Positions 47,012 to 58,367 of a stretch of DNA of 64,000 bases are shown here, one piece after another (position 1 is the stretch's first letter; every line of letters starts with the position of its first letter). The notes beneath the pieces were generated by a model. The model had not been told where the DNA came from. It was given only the letters and a program-made list of their open reading frames with translations, and did not search any database. The translations under genes were made by a program, and so were the position numbers. Source of the stretch: Cephalopachus bancanus (Eukaryota > Chordata > Mammalia > Primates > Tarsiidae); NCBI GenBank assembly GCA_027257055.1, contig JAPVLO010000056.1, forward strand, positions 7,428,501 through 7,492,500, written 5' to 3'.

Positions 47012-47310
47012 TTTTTGTTGTTGTTGTTGTTTTTGAGTTGGAGTCTCACTGTCGCCCAGACTGGAGTGCAGTGGCTGCTCCTGGCCACCGCAGCCTCAAC
47101 CTGCTGGGCTCCGGCGATCCTTCTGCCTCAGCCTTCCAAGGAGCTGGAACTACAGGTGCACACTACCACACCCGGCTAATTTTTTGATTTATTGTAGAGA
47201 TGAAGTCTCGCCAAGTTGCCCAGGCGGGTCTCGAACCCACGGGCTCAGGCAATCGACTCACCTCAGCCTCCCAAAGCGCGGGATTACAGGCTGAGCCACC
47301 AAGCCCGGCT
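47012..47310 (-). mobile_element. Alu, reverse (second of three)
   Basis: GAGTTGGAGTCTCACTGTCGC to GCCCGGCT, between AAAATAAGT words. Confidence 0.94.
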
Positions 47311-47319
47311 AAAATAAGT

Positions 47320-47631
47320 ATTATTTATTTATTTATTTATTTACTTTTTTGAGTCGGAGTCTCACTCTGTCGCCCAGACTGGAGTGCAGTGGCTGCTCCC
47401 GGCTACTGCAGCCTCGACCTGCTGGGCTCCGGCGATCCTTCCGCCTCAACCTTCCGAGTAGCCGGAACTACAGACACGTGCTACCACGCCCGGCTGATTT
47501 TTTTTGATTTATTGTAGAGATGAGCGGTCTCTCCAAGTTGCCCAGGCGGGTCTCAAACCCGCAGGCTCAGGCAATTCACTCACCTCAGCTTCCCAAGGTG
47601 CGGGATTATAGGCTGAGCCACCGAGCCCGGC
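47320..47631 (-). mobile_element. Alu, reverse (third of three)
   Basis: A (TATT)n start, GAGTCGGAGTCTC to GCCCGGCT, again followed by AAAATAAGT. Confidence 0.94.
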
Positions 47632-47954
47632 TTAAAATAAGTGTTATTGAAGAGGGAAGTTCACCTTGGCTATCTGGATTCATTGGATTTTTTTGTATGA
47701 TGTTGAAAATTTTATTTGCAAAGAATATGTATTTGATGATCAAGTCTTACTATTAATATCCACATGTTCACTTACTGGTACTCCGTCTTTCCCTCCAAAT
47801 CTGTAAAGAATGATAACTTTGGGCACTTGATATAAAAGCCTGAAGTCAAAAGCTTTGTTTCTATTGGATGGCTAACTCCCTTGGGGGAACTTATAAAACT
47901 CTGATTGAATTTAAGAGGCAAAAGTTCACTTTATTTTTAAGACTTTATTTATTT

Positions 47955-48245
47955 ATTGTTTATTTTTCCAGTTGAAGTCTCAGTCTGTCGTCCAGGCTAG
48001 AGTGCAGTGGCACGCTCACGCTGCCTCGACCTGCTGGGCTCCAGTGCTCCAGTGATCCTTCTGCCTCAGTCTTCCAAGTAGCTGAAACAGGCGCACACTA
48101 CCACGTCCAGCTAATTTCTGATTTATTGTAGAGATGAGGTCTCGCCAAGTTGCCCGGGCAGGTCTTGAACCCATGGGCTCAGGCAATCTACTCATCTTAG
48201 CTGCCCAAGGTGCTGGGATTACAGGCTGAGCCACTGAGCCCAGCC
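47955..48245 (-). mobile_element. Alu, reverse, in an L1M fragment
   Basis: TAAGACTTTATT before and AAGACTTTATT after; the words run from AGTTGAAGTCTC to GAGCCCAGCC. Confidence 0.92.
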
Positions 48246-48460
48246 AAGACTTTATTTTTTTTTAAGCAGTTTTAGGTTTACAGCAAAACTGAGAGGAAGG
48301 TGCAGAGATGTCCTATGTACCCCTTGCCCCACCAGCATGGGATGTTTGCTAAAACTGAAGAACTTAGTCTGCTATGTCATTACCATACGGAGTCCATAGT
48401 TTACATTAGGTTGTACTCGTGGTGTTGCGTATTCTATGGGTTTGGAAAATTCATTTATTT
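48246..48460 (-). mobile_element. Old L1M-type fragment, reverse orientation
   Basis: GGTTTACAGCAAAACTGAGAGG, the CCCCTTGCCCCACCAGCATG region and GTCCATAGTTTACATTAGG are typical antisense L1M words. The element continues left of the Alu at 47955-48245, with a TAAGACTTTATT duplication on both sides of that Alu. Confidence 0.6.
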
Positions 48461-48470
48461 TAAGATTTGA

Positions 48471-48809
<339 letters not shown>

Positions 48810-49377
48810 TCATATTGAATCACAGTGCAAACTATAAAGTTTGAGGTTAAAAATCACTTGTTAAAGGTCATATGTGTTTATGCAAGTTTATGTCTTAATA
48901 TGTATGTCCAGTAAAAGTATTTTGCTTTCTTGGTTAACTTTTAATTTGGGTTGAAAAGTATATGCATTTATCAATATAAAGTGACCAGATTAATTTGCAT
49001 AGCTGCTCATCTCCTGTGACTGTACTTCTAAAACCAACCACACTGCCTGGATGTGCTTTCGTAAGTCTTATCTCATGTTAGGTATGAAGTAGTCTGAAGA
49101 AAACATGTGAGTACCCAATCCCTGAAGAAAGATGGTGTGCAAGAAAAAGTCAATGAGTCTCTTCCAACAAAATAATCCTTGTGTTTCATACTTTATCAAA
49201 GAAAACTTAAATTTTTCATGTTTTAGACAGAGCTGTGGTTTTCCCCTTCCTTCATCTAAGTGATATGTGAGAGTCAGCAGTTGAGGGAATTTTTAGTTTT
49301 CAATTTTTAAAATAGAAAAACAACTAGTCCATGCTGTTTGTTAAAGCTTGGTTTCCTTTCTGTTTTAGAGTTTTTGG

Positions 49378-49690
49378 TTTTATTTATTTATTTATTTTAT
49401 TTATTTATTTTTTTGAGTTGGAGTCTCACTCTGTCGCCCAGACTGGAGTGCAGTGGCCGCTTCCGGCCACCACAGCCTCGACCTGCTGGGCTCCAGCGAT
49501 CCTTCCACCTCTGCCTTCTGAGTAGCCAGAATTACAGGTGCACGCTACCATGCCCAGCTGATTTTTTTGATTTATTGTAGAGATGAGGTCTCGCCTGCCC
49601 AGGCGGGTCTCAAACCCGCGGGCTCAGGCAATCCACTCACCTCAGCCTCCCAAAGATGCGGGATTACAGGCTGAGCCACCGAGCCCGGCT
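49378..49690 (-). mobile_element. Alu, reverse, deletion subfamily
   Basis: GAGTTTTTGG at 49368-49377 and 49691-49700. It has CTCGCCTGCCCAGGCGGG and CCCAAAGATGCGGG. Confidence 0.94.
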
Positions 49691-49904
49691 GAGTTTTTGG
49701 ATTTAGATTAAAGAATTTAATTCCTTTAATGATAGTATGTAGGCGCCATAGTAAAAATACTTGCCTTTTTTTTTTTCTTAATGCCAATCATGATTTGGGG
49801 TGCAGGAAAGTAGAAAATGAAAAGGAGGACGATTCCAGTGTTGTTTGGTTTTAGTTTCCAATCTTACTTCAATTAGTATTTATTTAAAGGAAAATTCTAG
49901 AATA

Positions 49905-50052
49905 TGGCAGGCAAGGCACAGTGGATCACATCTGTAATCTCAGCACCTGGGGAGGCTGAAGCAGGAGGATCACTTGAGCCCAGAAGTTCCAGACCAGCCT
50001 GGGCAACATAGTGAAACCCCTATCTCTAAAAAATAAAAAAAACACAGCAGAG
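49905..50052 (+). mobile_element. Alu left-monomer (FLAM-like), sense
   Basis: A single arm from GGCAGGCAAGGCACAGTGG to CATAGTGAAACCCC and an A-rich end. Confidence 0.82.
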
Positions 50053-50195
50053 CATGAAGATATGCCTTGTGACAATGTCTGTAAACGTTTCAAAGACAGG
50101 TTGTCATCTGAGCTCGTCATTTACTGGGATGACAGACTATTAGAGGTACTGTTAAATAAAACATAATGAAGATTATGATACTATATGGGGACTTT

Positions 50196-50415
50196 TTTCT
50201 TTCTTTCTTTCTTTTTTTTAAGTTGGAGTCTCACTCCATCACCCAGACTGGAGTGCAGTGGCATGCCCACAGCCACTCCAGCATCAACCTGACGGTGTCC
50301 AGCAATCCTTCCACCTCAGCCTTCCAAGTAGCGAGAACTACAGGCTTGTGCTACCATGCCCTACGAATCTTTGACTTATTGTAGAGACAAGGTCTCGCCA
50401 GGCTGCCTGGGCTGT
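50196..50415 (-). mobile_element. Alu, reverse, truncated in the left arm
   Basis: (CTTT)n, AGTTGGAGTCTCACTCC, ending at GGCTGCCTGGGCTG. Confidence 0.88.
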
Positions 50416-51266
50416 AGGGCATTTTTTTACATAAGCTCAAGTCAAAAGATTATAAAGGAAGTGAATATTGGTGGAGCCTCCGTTAAATGCCAGTCATATC
50501 TTATTTCATCCTTGCCACTGTTACATAGGGTCATCAAAGCATGAAAGTCTGAGCTATGATTACAATTATACAATGAATACATTTGCACCTATGAATAAGA
50601 ACAGCCATGTGGTAGGATCAAGTGGAGATAGTTCTCTTAAATCGGTGGACCCGTGGGTGTGCCAGTGAGGGATTGCGTTTAACTGCTCGTGGACAGAAAA
50701 GTTAGTGCGGCTTAACCAAATGAGGGCACTATTTTTGTTTCACATAAAAACTCCCGAAGAAGTTGATCTCAGGAAGGTGTAGTGCTGCTGTCATCTGAGT
50801 CTCAAATCCTTCTTCCTTTCTGCTCTGCTGCCCTTGAGGTTTGGCTGGGTCCTCAGCGATTCTTTATGATTTGAAGATGGACGACGCTTCACCATCACCC
50901 TCACCTCTGTATTCTAGGCAAGTAGGGGAAGAAGTAGGGCAGACGCCCTGCCAGCAGACACTCCTTCCCTTTGAGTTTTCCTGGAAGTCTCATCCAGGGA
51001 CTTTTGGTTCTATGCCACTGATAAGAACTTATGGCACACAGTTCCTGTGAGCTGAGAAGGAGTCCAAAGCTGGGCATAGTGCCACCTGGAGTAAAAACAG
51101 GGTTATGCTGGTAAGGAGGAAGGGGTGAGAAGGACAGCAGATAAGTAACCAGCAAGTGTCTGCCAAATTTTTCCCTGAATGCGGTAACACTTGTAATCAT
51201 AAAATTGGGGCTGGCGAAGGTAAGAGGGACATCTGCTCATGGGTGAGATGTTAGTGGCCCTGATTG

Positions 51267-51580
51267 CTTCTTTTTTTCTTTCTTTTTTTTGTGGGGGGGC
51301 AGGGTCTCACTCTGTTTCCCAGGCTGGAGTGCAGTGGCATGAGCAGGGCTCACCACACCTCAACCTTCTGGGCTCAGGAGATCCTCCTTCCTTAACCTCC
51401 CGAGTAGCTGGGACTACAGGCCCGCGCCACCATGCCTGGCTTATTTTTAAAATGTTTTTGTAGAGACAAAGTCTCAATGTGTTGCCCAGGCTGATCTCAA
51501 ACTCCTGGGCTCAATCCATCCTCCTGCCTCAGCCTTCCAAAGTGTTGAGATTATAGGTGTGAGCCACTGCGTCTGGCTAG
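51267..51580 (-). mobile_element. Older Alu, reverse
   Basis: GGCAGGGTCTCACTCTG to GCGTCTGGCT, J/S-like diagnostic words. Confidence 0.9.
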
Positions 51581-52666
51581 GTTTCTTAAGTGATATTTAG
51601 ATCCTTTAGGGTTTCTCCTTTTCACGTGGTCTTAAGAAGGCTTTATCCTAGAAGATCTGTAAAGAGGCAAGAAGGTAGAGTTTTGCTACTTTTTTCAGGA
51701 CTTATCTGAGAGTTCAGAGAAAAATGGAGTATTGAAATTTCATGCTGAAGCAGATTTGGATGATTTAGGGGAGGTTGTGAGGATGTATACTATGCCTGAG
51801 GCTTTGCTAAGTCTCAGTTTCTCCTGTGTGAAATATACTATGACCTGTTGTGCCTAGAGAGTTTTTATGAAAGTGATGTGGATGAGGTAACTCCTGCGTT
51901 TTTGTGTAGAGCAGTACAATTTATAATATCTGATCTATTTCGTTTGGTGGTCAGAGTCACCTATTTCATGGTATAAGTGAGAATTGAGCTTAGGACTTCA
52001 GATTCCTCCTCCAGACAATACATGGCAGGGTCGACATCCCCTTTGATCACATGACTCTTATGACTAATAACTCTGTAATTCAGCATTTCATGCGATCCAG
52101 GTCAGCAGTTCCATACTAACATCCCTGGATGGGTGAAAATATGGTGGTGGGAGATAGGAGGGAGCAACCCTCAGGTTAGATGATGCAAGTCGGTCTCTCA
52201 GTTGGCTGATGAGTCCTGTATAACCACTCGAGTGTTTGTGAGATGCAAATGACAGGGGAATGATCAAGGGCTAGACTGACTGAAACATCTAGAAAGGGGA
52301 ACTATATTTACCTGTTCATGTTTACCTGTTGCTGTATACTCTCTATATGATGCATGTCAACTTATATCTCAACCAAAGCCAAGTAGTGAGGAATATATTT
52401 TATTGCATCTTATATGTTGATAGAGAAACATATGAAATTATACAAATCAAACACAAATTTTCAGCATCTAGAATTTCACCAATAGAAGTGTTTATAATCG
52501 TTCTGTAATTTTCTGGTGCCAGAGATATGTTGAGTTGAATGTTAAAGCAATATGTTTTTATTCTGCATATTTTTTGATGTAAGATTTTAAAAGCTTAAAA
52601 ATTAAGAACCATTTAGCTATCTGTCAATTGCACAATTTCAAAACGTTCTAAGAACGTTTAATAATA

Positions 52667-52722
52667 AGCTGGGCATGGTGGCTCACGCCTGTAATCCCAG
52701 CACTTTGGGAGGCGGAGGCAGT
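52667..52722 (+). mobile_element. Alu 5' end fragment beside a PATJ exon
   Basis: GCTGGGCATGGTGGCTCACG to GGAGGCGGAGGCAG, then single-copy sequence. The fragment ends 53 bases before the acceptor boundary at 52775/52776. Confidence 0.85.
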
Positions 52723-52775
52723 AATATGAATGTGCCTTATAAGTCATGTGTATTTTTTCCTTTCTCCCTCCTCAG

Positions 52776-52847
52776 CGAGTTACCTGAGAGAGAAGAAGGT
52801 GAAGGAGAAGAAACTCCAAACTTCAGCCACTGGGGACCCCTAAGAAT
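52776..52847 (+). CDS. PATJ: PATJ short exon just before PDZ6
   Basis: This exon has 72 nt, with a strong pyrimidine-rich acceptor (CTTTCTCCCTCCTCAG) and donor GTATGT. It completes Cys, then reads [20 protein letters not shown] and PLR, with AT left over for an isoleucine codon. The [12 protein letters not shown] word is shared by PATJ and MPDZ, but TPNFSHWG is PATJ-like. It was easy to miss because it is so short; phase agreement with both neighbours confirms it. A truncated Alu in sense orientation ends about 54 bases before the exon, close to the likely branch-point region. Confidence 0.93.
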
Positions 52848-53433
52848 GTATGTGGATTCTCCTGTCTCTAACTCAGTAATTCAGTCATTAAATTTTCACT
52901 TCATTTTGTCTTATCTAGAGATTTCCTAGCCAGACAAAAAAAGACTTTAACCAACATTAGGAAAAACTTTTGGTATTCTTTCAGAGAGTGCAATTTACCA
53001 CTATCCATTTATGATAGTAACTGATGGACCAAGTACAATTTGTCACCATGTCATTTAGCAAGTCGGGTAAAGCAACCTTGAATGCAGTGAAAACTGCTCT
53101 TTTGTAAACAACAACAGTGACTGAGGCTTCTAGGATGTATCAGTTTATCTCTACCCCGCTCTCCTGGTGGGGCATCCAGGTTTGTGCTAATAGATTGTGT
53201 TGAAAAATATATCTTCCTTTGGGTAGTTTTAAGGACTCAGCCGGACTGTGCTTTACGATGATAAAAGTCTTCCTGTAGCCACACTCTCTGTTCTGCATGT
53301 ATTATTAATTCCACTGCCTCCATCCAACATGCCTGTTTTTTTTCTTGTAATTGGATTCCGAGTTTTGTCTTAAAAACTCTTAGGAACACCTTCTGATTTG
53401 TTTTTTAATTTAAATTACTTATTGGACATCTTT

Positions 53434-53500
53434 GCAAAATCTGTAATAATTTGAGGGTCAAGGTTAAAGCAAAATCTGTAATAATTTGAGGGTCAAGTTT
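53434..53500. repeat. Two-copy tandem repeat, period 35 bp
   Basis: GCAAAATCTGTAATAATTTG plus AGGGTCAAG occurs at 53434 and again at 53469, essentially identical over 29 bases. This implies a recent local duplication. Confidence 0.85.
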
Positions 53501-53609
53501 CATTCTGTACTTTCTTTTTTAAAATGGCACTGAGGTAGGAAGAAAAGAAATCCTTCTCTAGTCTCAGGAGCAGATCAACTCTGTTCTTTAATTATGAAAC
53601 CATGGAGTT

Positions 53610-53885
53610 GCCTGCCTCTTCGTGATGACATGGAGCGGACCACCACCCAGTCACCCTAATGATCTTCCCTCATCAAGGGGGATGGTTAAAAGGACTCAAC
53701 CACAAACAACCAGTGGCCATTGCCTTGCTGGACTCTGGTGTGGCTGTGTGCTCTTTGAGCTATGGCTGTCGCCATGCTTCCTGGTGTTGGTCTCCTCCCC
53801 CACCTTGGGTAGGTGAATTTTCCCTCTCCCTTCTTTTTCTCTCTCTAATTTACTTTTAAATAAACTTTTCTTTCTTTGAAAAAAA
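53610..53885 (+). mobile_element. Retroposed LTR transcript 3' fragment with poly(A)
   Basis: A 276-bp insert lies between GAAACCATGGAGTT (53596-53609) and GAAACCACAGAGTT (53886-53899), a 14-bp duplication with two differences. The body matches the 3' end of the same LTR family, here extending farther upstream into U3. AATAAA is at 53859-53864, followed by about 16 nt and an A run. It looks like a 5'-truncated, L1-copied ERV transcript. Confidence 0.75.
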
Positions 53886-54439
53886 GAAACCACAGAGTTA
53901 AACTTGCCAAGTGGGAAGAGCAGCTTGGGCAGTGAGCCTCTTGACCGCAAACTTATTTTATTCGGAAAGTCTGTACTTTTTGCCAAAATGGTATATGCAG
54001 TTTTCTTGTTTTGTGTGTGTGAGTGTGTGTGTATGTTTCTGTTTTTTAAGCCATTTGTTATTTCCCCAGTGCATTCTATGCTAATGTTACAGATATAAAT
54101 AAAAGAGAATAACCACAGAAAATATATCATCACAGGAAGTCAGGGAAGTTGGGAACAGAAAGGCCCAGCTAAATCTTCTCTGACTATTAAGTGTTGTATG
54201 CCTTGTTTTAGAAACCTGTCTTTTTTCAAAAACGGAAATTTTCGTATGTTATGAGTTGCTAAGAGCATCTTATAGTTTTTGAACTAGGTATCACTTATAT
54301 AACATTTGTAAAAACATATTTAGAACATGTATAAAATATGAGTCACAAGGATGTGGTAAAAACTGAACACTTACAGTGACAGTCCAACAGATTAAATTAA
54401 CTTGTTAATGAGTGAGTTTTGTTTTTTTCCTTTTTATAG

Positions 54440-54617
54440 TGTTGAGATTTTTAGAGAACCCAATGTGTCTCTTGGTATCAGTATTGTTGGTGGTCAAACC
54501 GTTATAAAACGCCTGAAGAACGGAGAGGAGCTTAAAGGAATATTTATCAAACAAGTTTTAGAAGACAGTCCAGCAGGAAAAACAAATGCACTCAAAACTG
54601 GAGATAAAATACTTGAG
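54440..54617 (+). CDS. PATJ: PATJ exon encoding the first part of PDZ domain 6
   Basis: This exon has 178 nt, with acceptor TTTCCTTTTTATAG and donor GTAAGT. After one base that completes Ile it reads [20 protein letters not shown], then [18 protein letters not shown] and [19 protein letters not shown], ending on a codon boundary. SLGI is the carboxylate-binding loop of PDZ6 (GLGF-type), [12 protein letters not shown] is the strand-turn before helix 1, and LKTGDKILE is the central strand. The remainder of PDZ6 (the helix alpha-2 part) lies on a later exon outside the window. The match to human PATJ is near identical as I recall it. Confidence 0.96.
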
Positions 54618-55711
54618 GTAAGTGATGCTTATGTACTGCTTATGTTTTTGAAACAAACTGTGAAATAGTAAGATAATCATTTAACTGGAAGACCTTTCTT
54701 TGTGGGTTGGGAACTGTGTGTACAATTGGTGTGCTCCATTTATATGCCTTAGTTTGTACATTGTATGCTCAGTTTACGAGTTTCTGAAGTGGGGAAGGGG
54801 TGGGGTAAGCAAATAAAATGATAAAAGACAAACCCCAGCTGACTGCAAAAAACAATTTAGCTAACAAAGTGCTCTATATAGCATGAGGCAGATGGTAAGC
54901 ATTATGCATCTCCCGCAGTCTTTAACAAGCTCTAAATTTTTTTTTAAGCTCTAAATTTTATAATCATGTGTCTGTAGGATATCTATGCCTGTTTAGAGAA
55001 AGGAGTTGACCCCAGCAGGTCGAATACTCCATTCAGAGAGAGGTGGAGCTGTAGTTTACGTATGACGGGCCTTGCAGGAGCAAAGTTGGAAAGGCACATC
55101 AAAGCACTGAGAATGCTCTGAGGTCTGACTGTGATCCATTTCTTTGCATTGGGTTTATTGGGTGGCACACCCTAGTGGGTAGCTCCAATCCCAGAATCTG
55201 CTTGTTCTCAATTCACGCTCACCATCAGCTGGAGTATTTCAGTTCTGACAAAATGAAAAGAGCCCTGGAGTCATAGGTTGGAGTCTGGACTCTGTCTTTT
55301 TTTTTATTTTCTATGTGTTTTTGCACAAATTATTACAGCCACCTTATTTTCAGTTTCCAAATAAAGTGGAAATGTTCATTCAAATTTGATAGCATTTTGT
55401 GAGGATTACATCAAAGGATTACATAAAGCTACTCTGTATATCCAAATTGCGAGTTATATGTGTGCTGTGAAATGTTTAGGGAAGAATTCAAACACAGTGG
55501 TAGTATGGCAGTGAAGAAAATAACCCAAAGTCCCTTCCCTTATGGTGTTTACATGATAGTCGAGAATATGAGATAGGCTCAAAAATAAATAAGTGATATA
55601 TAAAATGTAGGTTGTAGTACGTGGCGAGGGAGCTAAATAAGGCAGGGGAGGAGGATAAGGAGTGTTGGTTGGTGTGAAATTAGTTGTTACAATTTTAATA
55701 GATTTGTTACG

Positions 55712-56003
55712 GGCTGGGTTCATTGGCTTAGCCTGTGCTCCCAGTACTTGGGGGGAGCTGAGGCGAGAGGATTGCCTGAGCCCGCGGGTTCGAGATCAAC
55801 CTGGGCAACATGGTGAGATCTTGTCTCTCAATAAAAATAAAAAAATTAGCTGGGTGCAATAGCACGTTCCTGTAGTTTCAGCTCCTCGGAAGGCTGAGGT
55901 GGAAGGATCGCCGGACCTCAGTGGGTCGACGCTGGGGTGGCCATGAGCTTGCCATTGCACTCCAGCCTGGGCAATGGAGTGACACTCCAACTCAGAAAAA
56001 AAA
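55712..56003 (+). mobile_element. Alu, sense
   Basis: AATAGAT flanks it; GGGCTGGGTTCATTGGCTTAG through CCAACTCAG and poly(A). Confidence 0.92.
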
Positions 56004-56294
56004 ATAGATGGAAGATGATACAGGGATACATAGGAAATGAGAGAGTGAGCCCTCTGGATATATGGAGGAAGAAGAAAGTGCCAAAACGCTGAGGTGTGGG
56101 AGCTTGCCTGGATGTGTTCAAGGCGCAGCCAGATGTCCACCGTTGATCTTGTAGAGTGAACAAGGGAGAAGGTGGAAGAGGAAGGGTCTGAGGAGTAAAG
56201 GGAAGCCATAACATGTGGAGCTTGGAAGGTCTGGAAGGTCTTTTCCTGTGAATGCAGGGGAAGTCCATTGGAGAATTGATTATGAGCACACGTA

Positions 56295-56885
56295 TACAGG
56301 GGGACTGCAGAAACCTAGAATTTGTTTATAAAAAATTGTGTGTTTATTCCTACATGTTTAAACATCAGTCACCTTCAAAGGACTCTCCGTTTGATGCAAT
56401 ACATCTATTGAGATCCGTTTCCTACTGCTCAAAACAGTTTTTGAACTCATCAGTTTTGATGCTTTTTAGTGCTTCTGCCGTTTTAGTTTCACTTCTTCCC
56501 ATCAGCTAAACATTTCCCTTTGAGGACTTTTTCATCTGAGAAACAAAAAAAAAGTTGCTTGGTGTGAGTTCAGGCAAATAGGGAGGGTTGGGCATGGGGG
56601 GGCGTTCGTGCCGGTTTTGGTCACAAACTGCGGAACACGCAGCACGGTGTGGGCAGGTACGTTGCCATGGTGAAAGAACCATCACCTCTTTGCTACAACT
56701 CGGGAAGTTTCTTCCGCAAATTGTGATACAACCTTCTCAAAACTTCCAGATAAAAACTTTGGTAGACCATTTGATCTGGAGCAACAAATACCAAGTGTGC
56801 TATAAGGAGCCGGCCCTCCAAACAATAATGGAGGCTTTTTTGGGTCCCCCCCCTTGCTGTTTAAAATATATCCCGTCTTCTGGGG
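56295..56885 (-). mobile_element. Mariner transposase remnant, second family, reverse orientation
   Basis: It begins at TACAGGGGGACTGCAG (terminal repeat). Reading the minus strand gives, from high to low coordinate, YLEVLRRLYHNLRKKLPEL, then YLPELTPSNFFFVS, KVLKGKC and RCIASNGESFEGD, the C-terminal third of a mariner transposase. Stops and a frameshift break it. It is inserted in an older repeat that continues on both sides. Confidence 0.8.
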
Positions 56886-57234
56886 CCGACGTGGAAGCAG
56901 GGACCATAGCTGGAAGGCTGTTGCAATCATTTAGGAGATAGAAAGAGGTGGCCTTGACAGGAGAAGAACAGCCAGGATGTGAATATAAGTAAGTAAAACA
57001 ACAGGACTTACTGACAGATTGGATGCAAAAGAGAAAAGAGTCAAAGATAATTTACAAACCTGTCAGCTTGAGGAATCAAAGATGGAATTTCCATTTATGG
57101 AGAAGGGGAAGACTATGGGAGGAGCAGTTTTTGGGAAGACATGTCTCGGGCACATTAAGCTGAAGATGCCTGTTTGACATCCAAGTCAATGTAATAGGCA
57201 GTTAGATAAGCAAATAAGGAGTCCTATATCCTTG

Positions 57235-57910
57235 CTTATTTTTTCATCAGTTTCAGTTAGAGTTTGTCTTCCGCCATGATTATAGATTTGTTAATTGTTC
57301 CCTGCAATTCTGCTAGTTTTTGCTGTATATAATGAATGGTTTTGTTGTTAGGTGCATAGAACTTCATACCTTTTTGCTGGCTTGTTTTTGACATTATGTA
57401 TTTTCTCTCTTTATTTCTATGAGTTACTTTTTGCTTTAAATTCTGTTTTATTAATATCGGTAACCATGCCTTTTTTTTTTTTTTTTGAGTTGGAGTCTCA
57501 CTCTGTCGCCCAGACTGGAGGGCAGTGACTGCTTCCTGCCACCGCAGCCTTGCCTGCTGGGCTCCGGCGATCCTTCCGCCTCAGCCTTCCAAGTAGCTGG
57601 AACTACAGGCGTGAGCTACCACGCCCGGCTAATTTTTTATTTAGTTTAGAGATGAGGTCTGCCAAGTTGCCCAGGCGGGTCTCAAACCGGCAGGCTCAGG
57701 CAATCCACTCACCTCAGCCTCCCAAAGCGCTGGGATTACAGGCTGAGCCACTGAGCCCGGCCCCATGCCTTTTTTTTTTAAGCTGGCGATTTCCATGGTA
57801 CATTGTTTTTTCACTTCTTCTTTTTCACCATTCTTTGTCAGTTTTAGTGGGTTTTTGTAAGCAACATTCAACTAAATTATGCTTTTATACTTTTTAAAAT
57901 TAATTATATG
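57235..57910 (-). mobile_element. Old L1 ORF2 fragment, reverse orientation, split by Alu
   Basis: TTGTTAATTGTTCCCTGCAATTC, GTTGTTAGGTGCATAGAAC and GTTTTTGTAAGCAACATTCA fit the antisense end of L1 ORF2. The Alu at 57468-57760 divides it, with CCATGCC repeated on each side. Frames are broken. Confidence 0.6.
57468..57760 (-). mobile_element. Alu, reverse, in an L1 ORF2 remnant
   Basis: CCATGCC flanks; GAGTTGGAGTCTC to GAGCCCGGCC. Confidence 0.93.
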
Positions 57911-58272
57911 CCTTTATTATACTTCCTCTTCACATTTTCCTTTTTCAAAAATCTAAGTTGATAACCATCTAGTAAATTAGCGAGATTAGTTCATTTTTAA
58001 TCTGGTGACTGATCTATTTCAACTTAATTTTCAATATTTATTTTGTATTATCTTCCTTTTTAACCATGTATCTTGAAATAATTATCAATTCATAAGAAGT
58101 CACAGAGAAATATACAGGAGAGTTCCATGTCCTCCTCCCTCAGCTTCTCCCAGTGTCAGTATCTTACACAACTATGCTACTGTAGCAACACCAAGAAATT
58201 GACATTGGCTTATTCACATTTTACCCATTATGCAGGCATTCATCTGTGTGTGTATGTCTGTAACTCTGTGTA

Positions 58273-58367
58273 TAGAGTGAGAGAAGAAAAGATTTATTTA
58301 AGAAAAGTTCACCCCCCACAGACAGGGAGTGGGCCTGCACTCTAGGTGAGTGTGGCGTTGTAGCCCC
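58273..58367 (-). mobile_element. LTR fragment matching the R region of the solo LTR at 59704-60539
   Basis: About 80 bases (AAGATTTATTTAAGAAAAG through GTGTGGCGTTGTAGCCCCC) are nearly identical to 59846-59925. The piece interrupts an old L1M-type sequence. It covers only the segment from the presumed RNA start to just past AATAAA. No poly(A) tail or clear duplication is visible, so the insertion route is unclear. Confidence 0.65.

Larger units (their letters stand above)
52848..54439 (+). other. PATJ: PATJ intron with the retroposed LTR fragment
   Basis: Donor GTATGT, acceptor TTTTTATAG. Apart from the tandem repeat at 53434 and the insert at 53610-53885, nothing is recognised. Confidence 0.9.
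55430..57215 (+). mobile_element. Ancient L2-like repeat carrying an Alu and a mariner
   Basis: The words GGTGTTTACATGATAGTCG (about 55543), GAAGTCCATTGGAGAATTG (56260), GTGGAAGCAGGGACC (56890) and ATGCCTGTTTGACATCCAAG (57167) occur in the order of one old mammalian repeat. The segments are separated by the Alu 55712-56003 and the mariner 56295-56885. I take it as L2-type; the exact family is uncertain. Confidence 0.5.

Noticed and set aside
53696..54133. 145-codon open frame on the minus strand
   Set aside because: It crosses the retroposed LTR fragment and its flanks, with low-complexity content and no recognisable domain.
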